Positions 44,009 through 53,690 of a stretch of DNA of 64,000 nucleotides are shown here, piece after piece. The DNA is from Ramlibacter tataouinensis TTB310 (lineage in GTDB: Bacteria; Pseudomonadota; Gammaproteobacteria; Burkholderiales; Burkholderiaceae_C). The DNA lies in assembly GCF_000215705.1 (NCBI RefSeq), contig NC_015677.1, forward strand, positions 3,360,001-3,424,000, written 5' to 3'. How positions within the stretch are numbered: the first letter of the stretch is position 1; every line of letters begins with the position of its first letter. A program made the position numbers and the translations under genes. The notes below the pieces were generated by a model that saw nothing but the letters and a program-made list of their open reading frames with translations, did not search any database and had not been told where the DNA came from.

Positions 44009-45295
44009 TCACTTCTCCATCGCGGCGTACACCATGTTGCGCAGCATGGAGCGGTAAGGCACGCGCTGCTTGGGCGACTGCATCATGAACAACACGAACA
44101 GGTTGTTGCGCGGGTCCACCCACATGTAGGTGCCGCCGGCGCCGCCCCAGTTGTATTCGCCCGCCGGGCTCACGTAGGGCGCCTCGCCGTTCACCTTGCG
44201 CACGGCAAAGCCCAGGCCGAAGCCGTAGCCGGCGCCCGGCAAATACAGCGGCGTGGTCGCGACCGAGGTGCCCAGGTGGTCGGAGGTCATGTACTCCAGG
44301 GTCCGGGGGCTGAGGTAGCGGCGGCCGTCCAGCGTGCCGCCGTTGGCCAGCATCTGCAGGAAGCGGGCGTAGTCGTCCGCGGTCGACATCAGGCCGCCGC
44401 CGCCGGACTCGAACTTGCGCACCACGCGCGGGTCGCCCATGGCCGCGCCGGCGCCGAAGGAACGGTCTTCCGGGAAGGGCTCGGCGATGCGCGCCTGCCG
44501 TGCCGGCTCCGGCACGTAGAAGCTGGTGTCCTTCATGCCCAGCGGCTCGAACAGCCGGCTGCGCAGCAGGCTGCCCAGGCTCTGTCCGGTGGCCACCTCG
44601 AGCACCCGGCCCAGCACGTCGGTCGAGTAGCTGTAGTCCCAGGTGCTGCCCGGCTGGTAGTGCAGCGGCAGCCCGGCGAGCTTCTCCACGAACTCGGCCG
44701 AGGTGAAGTCCCCGGCGCCGACGCCGGCTTCCAGGTAGGCCTTCTTGACCAGCGAGTCGCCGAAGAAGCCGTAGGTCAGGCCCGAGGTATGCCGCAGCAG
44801 GTCCTGCACCGTCATCTGGCGGCGCATGGGCACCAGCTCCAGGCTCCTGGCGCCGGACGCGTCCACCTTCTCCACGCCCACCTTCAGGTTGGCGTAGCTG
44901 GGGATGTAGCGAGACACCGGCGTCTCCAGCAGCAGCCTGCCCTCCTCCACCAGCATCATGGCCGCCACGGACACCACCGGCTTGGTCATGGAATAGATGC
45001 GGAAGATGCTGTCCTTGGCCATGGGACGGCCGGTGCCCGGGTCCTGCTGGCCGAAGGACTGGTAGTAGGCGGTCTTGCCGTTGCGCGCGACCATGATCAC
45101 CGCGCCCGGCACCTTCTTGGCCGCGATCTCCGCTTCCATCCACTGGCCCAGGCGGTTCAGCCGTTCGCTGGAAAAGCCCAGCTGCTCGGGCCGGGCGGCC
45201 GGAAGGTTCTGCGCCAGCAGCGCGGGCGCGGCGGCAACGAAGCTGGCCGCAAGCAGCCAGGAACGCCAGTGGCGGGCGAAGCCGAGGGAACGCAT
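44009..45295 (-). CDS. Serine hydrolase, beta-lactamase/esterase EstB-like
   Basis: A 428-residue exported class C beta-lactamase-fold protein. Signal peptide MRSLGFARHWRSWLLAASFVAAAPALLAQ (about 1-29); catalytic SMTK (Ser102, Lys105); the second motif as YSY in TWDYSYSTDVLG (about 218-228); the third KTG-like motif is replaced by GGAGGTYMWVDP (about 392-403), as in esterases rather than true beta-lactamases. It probably hydrolyses esters or D-amino-acid bonds in the periplasm. Start ATG 45295. The next gene, tatD, is 70 bases away on the same strand. Confidence 0.9.
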   Translation of the reverse strand: MRSLGFARHWRSWLLAASFVAAAPALLAQNLPAARPEQLGFSSERLNRLGQWMEAEIAAKKVPGAVIMVARNGKTAYYQSFGQQDPGTGRPMAKDSIFRIYSMTKPVVSVAAMMLVEEGRLLLETPVSRYIPSYANLKVGVEKVDASGARSLELVPMRRQMTVQDLLRHTSGLTYGFFGDSLVKKAYLEAGVGAGDFTSAEFVEKLAGLPLHYQPGSTWDYSYSTDVLGRVLEVATGQSLGSLLRSRLFEPLGMKDTSFYVPEPARQARIAEPFPEDRSFGAGAAMGDPRVVRKFESGGGGLMSTADDYARFLQMLANGGTLDGRRYLSPRTLEYMTSDHLGTSVATTPLYLPGAGYGFGLGFAVRKVNGEAPYVSPAGEYNWGGAGGTYMWVDPRNNLFVLFMMQSPKQRVPYRSMLRNMVYAAMEK

Positions 45296-45364
45296 GGGTT
45301 TGTCTCCTGTCGTCGGGATGCGTGCTTATCGCATGCGTGCGCGCTTGGCGCAGTCGCGTGCATG

Positions 45365-46189
45365 TCAGCCGGGCAGCAGGGCCCGCAGGCGCGGCAGCGC
45401 CTCGCCGGCATTGCGGCAGGTCGCGGCGGCGAGCTCGTCGGCCGGCATCCCGCGAAGCTGGGCCAGCACCTCGCCCATCCTGGGCAGCTCGGCCGGTTCA
45501 TTGCGCCCTTGCGGCTGGCCCTGGGCGCGCTCCTGCGCCGTACGGTAGAGCCAGTGCGGCGGGATGTCGGGCGCGTCGGTCTCCAGCACCAGCGCCGACA
45601 GTGGCAGCTCGGCCGCGAGCCGGCGGATCTGCAGGGCACGCTCGTAGGTCAGCGTGCCGCCGAAGCCCAACCGGAAGCCCAGCCGCACGAACTCCCGGGC
45701 CTGCTGCAGGCTGCCGTTGAAGGCATGGGCGATGCCGCGCACGGGAATGCGGCGCAGCTGCCGCAGCAGCGGGTCCGCCGAACGGCGTACATGCAGCAGC
45801 ACCGGCAGGCCATGCCGGTGCGCCAGCCGCAGCTGCTCGCGATAGAACCATTCCTGCCGCGGGCCGTCCAGCCCGGGCACGAAGTAGTCCAGGCCGATCT
45901 CCCCCACGGCGACCAGATGGGGGTCGGCGGCATGGGCATCGAGCGCCCGCTCGAGCGCGGCCAGGTCGTGCTCCCCGCATTGGGGCGTGCACAGGGGATG
46001 GATGCCCAGCGCATAGCTGTCGCCCCAGCGGTGCGCCAGCTCGCGCACCAGCGCGAAGTTGGCCGGCGAGACCGCCGGCAGCACGCAATGCACGACCCCG
46101 GCGGCGGCAGCCCGCTCCCGCACCGCCTGCGCATCGGCGGCGAACTCAGCCGCATCCAGGTGGCAGTGCGTATCGATCCATACCGGCAT
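45365..46189 (-). CDS. TatD-family metal-dependent hydrolase
   Basis: A 274-residue TIM-barrel nuclease/hydrolase. Metal ligands appear as DTHCHLD, GEIGLDY, VLLHVRRS, GIAHAF and LETDAPDIPPH, in family order. TatD enzymes are 3'-5' exonucleases or deoxyribonucleases linked to DNA repair. I start at ATG 46189 (MPVWIDTHCHLD); upstream in-frame codons would add a basic extension not seen in the family. It is divergent from the trypsin-like protease gene. Confidence 0.93.
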   Translation of the reverse strand: MPVWIDTHCHLDAAEFAADAQAVRERAAAAGVVHCVLPAVSPANFALVRELAHRWGDSYALGIHPLCTPQCGEHDLAALERALDAHAADPHLVAVGEIGLDYFVPGLDGPRQEWFYREQLRLAHRHGLPVLLHVRRSADPLLRQLRRIPVRGIAHAFNGSLQQAREFVRLGFRLGFGGTLTYERALQIRRLAAELPLSALVLETDAPDIPPHWLYRTAQERAQGQPQGRNEPAELPRMGEVLAQLRGMPADELAAATCRNAGEALPRLRALLPG

Positions 46190-46289
46190 GCATTGATGAT
46201 GCCGTAAACCTCGTGCAGGGCCGATGGAACCGTGATACCGTGTGTTTTCGCTTTTCCTTCCTCCCCGAAGTCTCACCCAAGGTGAACGG

Positions 46290-47297
46290 ATGCGCAGGTC
46301 CGCCCTCTACAGCTCAAGCCGCACGGTGCGCGCGGCGGAAGAAGTAACCCCCTCCGGCACCGCTGATGCCGCCGCGCCCGAGGCGGCCGGCGCCCCGGCG
46401 CCTGCCAAGGCGGGCCGCCGCCTGCGGCCCAGTTCCAACCAGATGCTGTGGGCCGCCATCCTGGTGCTGGCGGCGCTGCTGGCATGGAGCCTGAGCCTGG
46501 GCCTGCAGCCCGGCCAGCGGCGCCTGACGCAGGACGACATCAACGCCGCCGTGCTCAAGACGCTGGAGACGCAGCAGCTGCCCTCCGAGTACGCCAAGGC
46601 CTACGAGAACATCCGCCCCTCGGTGGTGCGCGTCATCAGCTACGTCAAGAAAAGCCGCCTGGAGGAAAAGGCCGACCGGCTGGCCCGCACCACGCCCAGG
46701 CCCAAGCCGCTCGGGCCCGCGCTGGGCGACCAGACCCAGGCCGCGGAGGAGGAAGAGATCGAGCACGGCGTGGGCACCGGCGTGGTCATCGTCGACAAGG
46801 GCGTGATCCTGACCAACCTGCACGTGGTGTCCGGCTCCGACCGGGTGAAGGTGGTGTTCCACGACGGCCTGGAGGCCACGGCGTCCATCACCGGCGCGCA
46901 ACCCGAGAACGACCTCGCGGTGCTGCAGGCGCACCGCATCCCGGACGACATGATCGCGGCCACCATGCGCTCCACCGCCGACCTGGCGCCCGGCGACAAG
47001 GTGCTGGCCGTGGGCTTCCCCTTCGGCATCGGGCCCTCGGCCTCGGGCGGCATCGTCTCCGGCCTCAAGCGGGTGTTCCGCTCGCCCGAGGGCAAGCAGG
47101 AGATGAGCAACCTGATCCAGTTCGACGCCGCCGCCAACCCGGGCAACTCGGGCGGGCCGCTGGTCACCATGGACGGCGAGGTGGTGGGCATCGTCACCGC
47201 CATCCTCAACCCGACGCCGGCCCGCACCTTCCTGGGCATCGGTTTTGCCGTGCCGATCGAGAACGCGGCCTCGGCCGCCGGCCTGCCTCCCTTCTGA
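46290..47297 (+). CDS. Membrane-anchored trypsin-like serine protease without PDZ domain
   Basis: A 335-residue protein with a cytoplasmic N-terminus rich in Ala/Pro, one membrane helix (about 53-70) and a periplasmic chymotrypsin-fold protease. The triad is His178 (LTNLHVV), Asp208 (ENDLAVL) and Ser287 (GNSGGP). It stops just after the protease fold, so the PDZ domains of HtrA/DegP are absent. Start ATG 46290 follows AAGGTGA; an alternative at 46242 is less likely. It is directly upstream of a MoxR/DUF58/VWA cluster, which suggests a shared envelope-quality-control role. Confidence 0.88.
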   Translation: MRRSALYSSSRTVRAAEEVTPSGTADAAAPEAAGAPAPAKAGRRLRPSSNQMLWAAILVLAALLAWSLSLGLQPGQRRLTQDDINAAVLKTLETQQLPSEYAKAYENIRPSVVRVISYVKKSRLEEKADRLARTTPRPKPLGPALGDQTQAAEEEEIEHGVGTGVVIVDKGVILTNLHVVSGSDRVKVVFHDGLEATASITGAQPENDLAVLQAHRIPDDMIAATMRSTADLAPGDKVLAVGFPFGIGPSASGGIVSGLKRVFRSPEGKQEMSNLIQFDAAANPGNSGGPLVTMDGEVVGIVTAILNPTPARTFLGIGFAVPIENAASAAGLPPF

Positions 47298-47320
47298 CCT
47301 CTACGCAGCAGCACACCCGG

Positions 47321-48323
<1,003 letters not shown>

Positions 48324-48343
<20 letters not shown>

Positions 48344-49397
48344 AGGGACGCCCCCCGAAGCGCCTGCGGCGCCCGGTGCCGGCAGCCAGAGGCTGCCGCT
48401 CTTCGGGCCGTCCAAGCCGGCGCAGGCCGGCTCGGAGCCGCGGCCCTCAGCCCCCACTGGGGGCGGGACTGCCACTGGCGCAGCCGAGCACGTGCTGCGC
48501 CGGCTGGAGTGGACCGTCATCCGCCGGCTCGACGGCCTGCTGCAGGGCGACTACCGCACGCTGATGCGCGGCGCCGGACTGGACCTGGCGGACCTGCGCG
48601 AGTACCAGCACCACGACGACGTGCGGCACATCGACTGGAACGTCACCGCGCGCCAGGGCACGCCGCACGTGCGGGTGTTCACCGAGGACCGCGAGATGGC
48701 GGCCTGGTTCCTGCTGGACCTCAGCCCGTCGGTGGACTTCGGCTCGGGCGAGCAGCGCAAGCGCAACGTCTCCTCCGAGTTCGTCACCGTGCTGGCGCGC
48801 ATGCTGACGCGGCACGGCAACCGCGTCGGCGCCATGCTCTACGGCAGCGGCGTGGACGCGGTCATCCCCGCGCGCGGCGGCCGCCGCCACGTGCTGCACC
48901 TGCTGCACAGCATGCAGGCGCGGCCGGTGGCCACCGAAGGCCGCATCACGCGCCTGAGCGACCTGCTGCATTCCGGCGCCAGCCTGATCAAGCGCCGCTC
49001 CACCGTGTTCGTGGTGTCCGACTTCATCAGCGAGCCGGGCTGGGAGCGCCCGCTGGCGCTGCTGGCCCAGCGGCACGAGGTGGTGGCCGTTCGCCTGCTC
49101 GACCCGCTGGAGCTGCAGCTGCCCGACCTGGGGCTGCTGACCCTGCGCGACGCCGAGACCGGCGAGCAGGTCCTGGTGGACACGCACGACCCGGGCTTTC
49201 GCAAGCGCTTCGCCCGCATCGCGGCCCAGCGCGAGGCTGAGCTGCGCGAAGGGCTGGTCAAGGCCGGCGTGGACGCGCTCGAGCTGTCCACCGACGCCGA
49301 CCTGGTCGACGCCATCGTGCGCTTCACCGAGATGCGCAAGCGCCGCGCCCGGCTGTCCTCGGGCAGCCTGCCGGCGCACCTGAAACACGCCGCCTGA
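48324..49397 (+). CDS. DUF58 domain protein with unusual N-terminal extension
   Basis: A 357-residue DUF58 protein, VWA-like, partner of MoxR ATPases. The conserved core is RTLMRGAGLDLADLREYQHHDDVRHIDWNVTARQGTPHVRVFTEDREM, then LLDLSPSVDFGSG. I start at ATG 48324 (MRSWWRKG), which overlaps the MoxR stop. Residues about 9-55, coded by 48344-48490, are low-complexity and derive from a hairpin-rich element, so the start may instead be GTG 48492, just before the conserved LRRLEWTVIRRLDGLLQGDY. No membrane helix is present, so it is cytosolic. Confidence 0.85.
48354..48464. repeat. Hairpin-rich intergenic-type element read through by the DUF58 gene
   Basis: Four inverted repeats in tandem: cccgaag/cttcggg (48354-48360 with 48401-48407) enclosing gcgcc/ggcgc (48360-48364 with 48368-48372) and cggcagcc/ggctgccg (48380-48387 with 48391-48398); then agccggc/gccggct (48415-48421 with 48426-48432) and gcccccactgggggc (48450-48464). 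The pattern resembles dispersed spacer repeats of Comamonadaceae rather than coding sequence. Confidence 0.6.
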
Positions 49398-49410
49398 AGA
49401 GGGTTCCCCC

Positions 49411-50451
49411 ATGCACTTCCTCTGGCCCCAATACCTCTGGCTCCTGCTGGCCCTGCCGCTGCTGGTGCTGCTCTACACCTGGCTGCTGCGCCGCAAGAAG
49501 AAGATGGCGCTGCGCTATGCCTCGCTGTCCATCGTCAAGGAGGCGATGAACACCGGGCAGACGGTGCGGCGCCACATCCCGCCGCTGCTGTTCCTGCTGG
49601 CCTTCGCCGCCATGCTGCTGGCGTCGGCGCGGCCGGTGTCCACCATCACCCTGCCCTCGGCGCAGCAGACCATCATCCTGGCGATGGACGTGTCGGGCAG
49701 CATGCGCGCGGCCGACGTGGAGCCCAACCGCTTGGTGGCCGCGCAGAACGCCGCCAAGTCCTTCATCGCCGAGCTGCCGCGGCACGTCAAGGTGGGCATC
49801 GTCGCGTTCGCGGGCTCGGCCCAGGTGGCGCAGCTGCCCACCACCAACCGCGAGGACCTGGTGACGGCCATCGACCGTTTCCAGCTGCAGCGCGCCACCG
49901 CGACCGGCAACGCCATCGTGATCTCGCTGGCCACGCTGTTCCCGGACCAGGGCATCGACCTGCAGGCCATGCAGACCGGGCGCGAGCGCCAGCGCGGCTT
50001 CGCCATCGACGGCGAGCGCAAGGAGAAGAAGGAGATCACGCCGGTGGCGCCGGGCTCCTACACCTCGGCCGCCATCATCATGCTGACCGACGGCCAGCGC
50101 ACCACCGGCGTGGACCCGATCGAGGCGGCCAAGATGGCGGCCGACCGGGGGGTGCGCGTCTACACGGTGGGCATAGGCACGGTGGACGGCGAGACCATAG
50201 GCTTCGAGGGCTGGTCCATGCGGGTGCGCCTGGACGAGGAGGCGCTCAAGGCCGTGGCCCAGAAAACCGCCGCCGAGTACTACTACGCCGGCACGGCGCA
50301 GGACCTCAAGAAGGTCTACAACAACCTGAGCTCCAAACTCACGGTCGAGAAGAAGGAAACCGAGATCTCGGCCCTGTTCGCGCTGGCTGCCGCGGCCCTG
50401 GCCTTGCTGTCGGCCGGCCTGTCGCTGCTCTGGTTCAACCGGATCCTGTAG
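49411..50451 (+). CDS. VWA domain-containing membrane protein (BatA-like)
   Basis: A 346-residue protein with an N-terminal pair of membrane helices (about 10-26 and 56-73), a periplasmic or cytoplasmic von Willebrand A domain with complete MIDAS DVSGSM (Asp93, Ser95, Ser97), the Thr loop and LTDGQRTTG, and a C-terminal helix (about 320-342). This BatA/YehP-like design pairs with MoxR and DUF58 proteins. A loop of about 25 charged residues (GRERQRGFAIDGERKEKKE) interrupts the VWA fold. Last gene of the cluster; a perfect 11-bp inverted repeat follows. Confidence 0.92.
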   Translation: MHFLWPQYLWLLLALPLLVLLYTWLLRRKKKMALRYASLSIVKEAMNTGQTVRRHIPPLLFLLAFAAMLLASARPVSTITLPSAQQTIILAMDVSGSMRAADVEPNRLVAAQNAAKSFIAELPRHVKVGIVAFAGSAQVAQLPTTNREDLVTAIDRFQLQRATATGNAIVISLATLFPDQGIDLQAMQTGRERQRGFAIDGERKEKKEITPVAPGSYTSAAIIMLTDGQRTTGVDPIEAAKMAADRGVRVYTVGIGTVDGETIGFEGWSMRVRLDEEALKAVAQKTAAEYYYAGTAQDLKKVYNNLSSKLTVEKKETEISALFALAAAALALLSAGLSLLWFNRIL

Positions 50452-50475
50452 CAGCAGCCGCACCGGCAGCGGCGC

Positions 50476-50507
50476 GCTGCTGCCCGTTCAGGAAGGCGGG
50501 CAGCAGC
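50476..50507. terminator. Inverted repeat between convergent VWA and PLP-protein genes
   Basis: gctgctgcccg (50476-50486), 10-base loop, cgggcagcagc (50497-50507): perfect 11-bp stem in the 77-base gap between convergent stops. A pyrimidine-rich tail (tccttcctttcctc) follows at 50518-50531. Probably a bidirectional terminator. Confidence 0.6.
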
Positions 50508-50528
50508 AGCGCTGCATCCTTCCTTTCC

Positions 50529-52163
50529 TCAGGTGGCGGAGGCCGCGATCTCGACGGCGAGGGCGCGGACGGCTTCCAGCATGCGATCGACGTCGTTCGG
50601 GTCGTGCCACAGATGGGTCGAGATGCGCAGCGGGAACTCGTTCACCGTGGTGTCGGCCGAGACCAGGCGCGGCACCGTGGTGTTGCGGATCACGATGTTG
50701 CGTTCGGTGCCCAGGCGGGTGACCAGCCTGCTGGAGGGCGACGCTGGCGTCGACGCATTGGTGGCCGTCGAGCGTCGGATCAGGTTCCTGCCCCCGTCGA
50801 TGCCGTAGAACGGGTTGAACGAGGTCAGCGCCGAGCCCAGCGCCATGTCGCGCGGCGCGTGCAAGGCCTCGGCCGACCCCCAGATCTCGACGATGCGCGC
50901 CTTGGTGTACGCCGCCATGGTGGTGACATAGGTCTCGATGTTCTTGCGGCCGATCGCGTCCCAGTCGGCACACGACGCGGCCAGCGCCTGGAACAGCGGC
51001 ACGTGCATGCTGCCGATGCTCTGGATGGCCGAGCCGATGTCATAGTCGCCGCGCTGCGTCCAGGGCACCGTGGCCGTGTTGTTCGAGCCGGTCAGGTAGG
51101 GGCGCGCGCCGGCCTGCCGGGTGGTGTTCGCGCTGCTGCTGACCACGGGGTAGTAAGGCGGCAGCGTGGAGGCAGCGTTCGGGCGGGCGCGGTTGCGCAC
51201 GATCAGGATGCCCGTGGAACCCGGGCCGCACTGCCACTTGTGGCCCGCGCCTGACATGAAGTCCACGCCGAGGTCGCCGTAGTTGTAGGCCATCATCCCC
51301 GGCAGGTGCGCGCCGTCGCAGATGGAGATCAGGTTGAACTCCCTGCAGACCGAGACGATCTCCCGGATCGGCAGCATGATGCCCGTGAGATAGGTGGGCG
51401 AGGACCACATGATGGCGCGCACGCGCTGGCCCGCCCCCTGCGCCGCCACCACCTCGTTGCGAAACAGGGTGCGGTAGAGCTCGGCGTTGTGGGTGGCCAT
51501 GGTGCCGTCGGCCAGCATGACCTGCCCGTCGCCCACCGGCAGCTTGATCCGCCGCACGACCACGCCGTAGCGCTCGACGGCGATGCCCAGCGGAACGTCG
51601 CCGCCGGGATGCTCGTGGTTGGTGGTGATGATCACGTCGCCCTGCTGCCAGGGGATGCCCAGGATGCTCTTGGACATGCCGTCCGAGGTGTTGTAGCTCA
51701 TCACCAGCTCGTCGGGCTCGACCCCGAAACCCCGGCCCTCCAGGGTTCCGGTGCCGCGGGCAATGGCGGTTCTCTCGGTGAGGAAGTTGCTGTAGCCGCT
51801 CTTGGATTCCACCGCGTAGGCGACGTTTTCCGCGTTGAACTTCTCTACCGTGGTCGTGGGCATCGCGCCTGCGGTGCCGATGTTCATGAACAGCTTCTGC
51901 GGGTTGAGCATGAACCGGGCCTGGACCGAGGACCAGAAGGCCTCGTTGGCCATCAGCTGGGCGCGCAGGGTCTCGGCGGTGGTGGGCACGGACTGGGCCG
52001 ACGCGCCGCCGCAGCCGGCCAGCCCGAAGGCGCCGGCGCTGCCCGCCAGCGCGCCCATGGCCTTGAGGAACATGCGCCGGTGCGGAACCCACTGCGCGGC
52101 GGGATCGAGGGCGGGCGCCTGGTCGGCGACCGGGCGGAGAGACGAAGAAGTGCTGGGGAACAT
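50529..52163 (-). CDS. Tat-exported class V aminotransferase-fold lipoprotein
   Basis: A 544-residue PLP-fold type I protein of the isopenicillin-N-epimerase/cysteine-desulfurase branch. Unusually it has an export signal: twin-Arg HRRMFLK (28-34), a hydrophobic stretch, and a lipobox GLAGC (Cys51). The catalytic core keeps the PLP Asp (CDGAHLPG, Asp283) and Schiff-base Lys309 (GAGHKWQCGPGSTG). Export through Tat fits a protein that folds around its cofactor in the cytoplasm. Its neighbour upstream is a RidA-family lipoprotein, 37 bases away on the same strand. Reaction and substrate are unknown. Confidence 0.88.
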   Translation of the reverse strand: MFPSTSSSLRPVADQAPALDPAAQWVPHRRMFLKAMGALAGSAGAFGLAGCGGASAQSVPTTAETLRAQLMANEAFWSSVQARFMLNPQKLFMNIGTAGAMPTTTVEKFNAENVAYAVESKSGYSNFLTERTAIARGTGTLEGRGFGVEPDELVMSYNTSDGMSKSILGIPWQQGDVIITTNHEHPGGDVPLGIAVERYGVVVRRIKLPVGDGQVMLADGTMATHNAELYRTLFRNEVVAAQGAGQRVRAIMWSSPTYLTGIMLPIREIVSVCREFNLISICDGAHLPGMMAYNYGDLGVDFMSGAGHKWQCGPGSTGILIVRNRARPNAASTLPPYYPVVSSSANTTRQAGARPYLTGSNNTATVPWTQRGDYDIGSAIQSIGSMHVPLFQALAASCADWDAIGRKNIETYVTTMAAYTKARIVEIWGSAEALHAPRDMALGSALTSFNPFYGIDGGRNLIRRSTATNASTPASPSSRLVTRLGTERNIVIRNTTVPRLVSADTTVNEFPLRISTHLWHDPNDVDRMLEAVRALAVEIAASAT

Positions 52164-52200
52164 GATTGACTACCTCATGGCTCAGGGTGGAAAGGATGGA

Positions 52201-52698
52201 TCACTTGTGCGCGATCACGGCGATCTCGATCTTGGCGTCGCGGGGCACGCGGGCCACCTCGACGGTGGCGCGGGCGGGCGCCTGGGTCTTGAAGTACTCG
52301 CCGTACACCTTGTTCATGGCGGCGAATTCATTCAAGTCCTTCATGTAGACGTGCGACATGACGACGTTGTCGTAGGTCATGCCCTGGGAACGCAGCTTCA
52401 CGCCGATGTGGTCCAGCACCGCACGGGTCTGCTCTTCGATGGTCGTGCCTGCCATGGCCGTGCCCGCCTTGTTGAGCGGCAGTACGCCGGAGATGTAGTA
52501 GGTGCGCCCGGCTTGCACGATCTGGGAATAAGGGCCGATCGCGGGATAGACGTCCGGCGTCGAATGGATGGTTTTCGATGCCGAGTTCGCGCCGCCTCCC
52601 GTGGAGCCCGCCATGCCGGTGGCGCACCCGGCCGACCCCAGGGCCAGAAAAAGCGCCGCACCTGTGCTCATCAATCTGCCCACAACTTGGCTGTTCAT
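52201..52698 (-). CDS. RidA-family lipoprotein
   Basis: A 165-residue RidA/YjgF-fold protein with a lipoprotein signal: MNSQVVGRLMSTGAALFLALGSAGC (Cys25), then a Gly/Ser linker and the chorismate-mutase-like RidA domain (about 45-165). Conserved PYSQ (56-59), the carboxylate-binding Arg143 (PARATVEVARVP) and Glu157 are present. RidA hydrolyses reactive enamine/imine products of PLP enzymes; cytosolic proteins are about 125-130 residues without a signal. Start ATG 52698 has AAGGAAC upstream; the GTG at 52809 would bury the signal. It leads the two-gene unit with the PLP protein. Confidence 0.9.
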   Translation of the reverse strand: MNSQVVGRLMSTGAALFLALGSAGCATGMAGSTGGGANSASKTIHSTPDVYPAIGPYSQIVQAGRTYYISGVLPLNKAGTAMAGTTIEEQTRAVLDHIGVKLRSQGMTYDNVVMSHVYMKDLNEFAAMNKVYGEYFKTQAPARATVEVARVPRDAKIEIAVIAHK

Positions 52699-53009
52699 TC
52701 GATAGTTCCTTGTTGACGTTAAAAAGATGTTTCTCTCCCTGACAACAAGGTCATTCAACTGCCGTGATTGCGCTTGAACAACTAGGCTAAACACGTAGTG
52801 GTCACTCACTTAATGATGAGCCACACCAAGGCTACGAATGCCAAATACCTCTCTTCATCTCATCATTAATGAGAAGTTCCAAGAAGAAGGTATTCACAAA
52901 CGCCTGGAGCGCGCGCGCAAGCGCACAGCGTTTTCTTGTGAGGATTTGTTTAGCGCGACAAGCGCGCCGAGGCGCGCCGTCGGTGGCGGCGCTTCGGCCG
53001 CGGGCGTGA
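52699..53009. promoter_or_regulatory. AT-richer region upstream of the ridA-like gene with an 11-bp inverted repeat
   Basis: A 311-base gap of lower GC than its surroundings. ttaatgatgag (52810-52820) and ctcatcattaa (52859-52869) are perfect inverted copies with 38 bases between, and attaatgag recurs next to the right arm; this looks like an operator. A plus-strand frame (52838-53080) begins plausibly, with MPNTSLHLIINEKFQEEGIHKRLERARKR, but turns into low-complexity sequence over lolD. It may be a gene relic. No promoter of quality was identified. Confidence 0.4.
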
Positions 53010-53080
53010 CTAGGTCAGCTGGCCAGCCGTCAGCCGCAGCTGGCGGCCGCAGCGCGCCGCCAGGGCCTGGTCGTGCGTGA
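52838..53080 (+). pseudogene. Possible small gene or gene remnant
   Basis: An 80-codon frame whose first 40 residues look protein-like and whose DNA is AT-rich compared with the flanks. The last 40 residues are Ala/Gly/Pro-rich and antisense to the end of lolD. No ribosome site or family recognised. It may be the decayed start of a lost regulator of the ridA unit, or noise. Confidence 0.2.
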
Positions 53081-53690
53081 CCAGCACGAACGCGGTGCCG
53101 CGTTCGCGCGCCAGCTGCAGCATCAGGTCGAACACGCCGTCGGCCGTGCTGCGGTCCAGGTTGCCGGTGGGCTCGTCGGCCAGCACGCAGGCTGGCTGCG
53201 TGACCAGGGCACGGGCGATCGCCACGCGCTGGCGCTCGCCGCCCGACAGCTCGGCCGGGCGGTGCCTGACCCGCTCGGCCAGGCCGACGGCGGCCAGCGT
53301 CTGCCGCGCCACCTCGCGGCAGCGCTCCAGGGGCTCGCGCCGGATGCGCAGCGGCATGGCCACGTTGTCCAGCGCGCTGAACTCGGGCAGCAGGTGGTGG
53401 AACTGGTAGACGAAGCCCAGGTGCCGGTTGCGCAGCCGCCCCTGCTCGGCCGCGCCCAATGCCGAGAGCTGCTGCCCCATCAGGCGCACCGTGCCCGCGC
53501 TGGGCGCGTCCAGGCCGCCCAGCAGGTGCAGCAGGGTGCTCTTGCCCGAACCCGAAGCCCCGACGATGGCCACGGTCTCGCCGGCGCGCACCTCGAAATC
53601 CACCGCGCGCAGCACCTCCACGTCCAGGCCGCCTTCGCTGAAGCGCTTGGCCAGCTGCTCGGCCTTCAGGACCGGATCCGGATCACTCAT
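53010..53690 (-). CDS. lolD: Lipoprotein-releasing ABC transporter ATPase LolD
   Basis: The 226-residue ATPase of the LolCDE complex. Walker [10 protein letters not shown] (about 43-51), signature [15 protein letters not shown], Walker [12 protein letters not shown], and the LolD-specific [28 protein letters not shown]. It drives transfer of outer-membrane lipoproteins to LolA. Start ATG 53690 overlaps the end of the permease gene by eight bases. Together with lolA (11.2 kb) and lspA (29.1 kb), much of the lipoprotein pathway lies in this window. Confidence 0.96.
   Translation of the reverse strand: MSDPDPVLKAEQLAKRFSEGGLDVEVLRAVDFEVRAGETVAIVGASGSGKSTLLHLLGGLDAPSAGTVRLMGQQLSALGAAEQGRLRNRHLGFVYQFHHLLPEFSALDNVAMPLRIRREPLERCREVARQTLAAVGLAERVRHRPAELSGGERQRVAIARALVTQPACVLADEPTGNLDRSTADGVFDLMLQLARERGTAFVLVTHDQALAARCGRQLRLTAGQLT

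Noticed and set aside
52699..52809. GTG start at 52809 for the RidA-like protein
   Set aside because: It would add 37 residues in front of a good lipoprotein signal; ATG 52698 has its own ribosome site.
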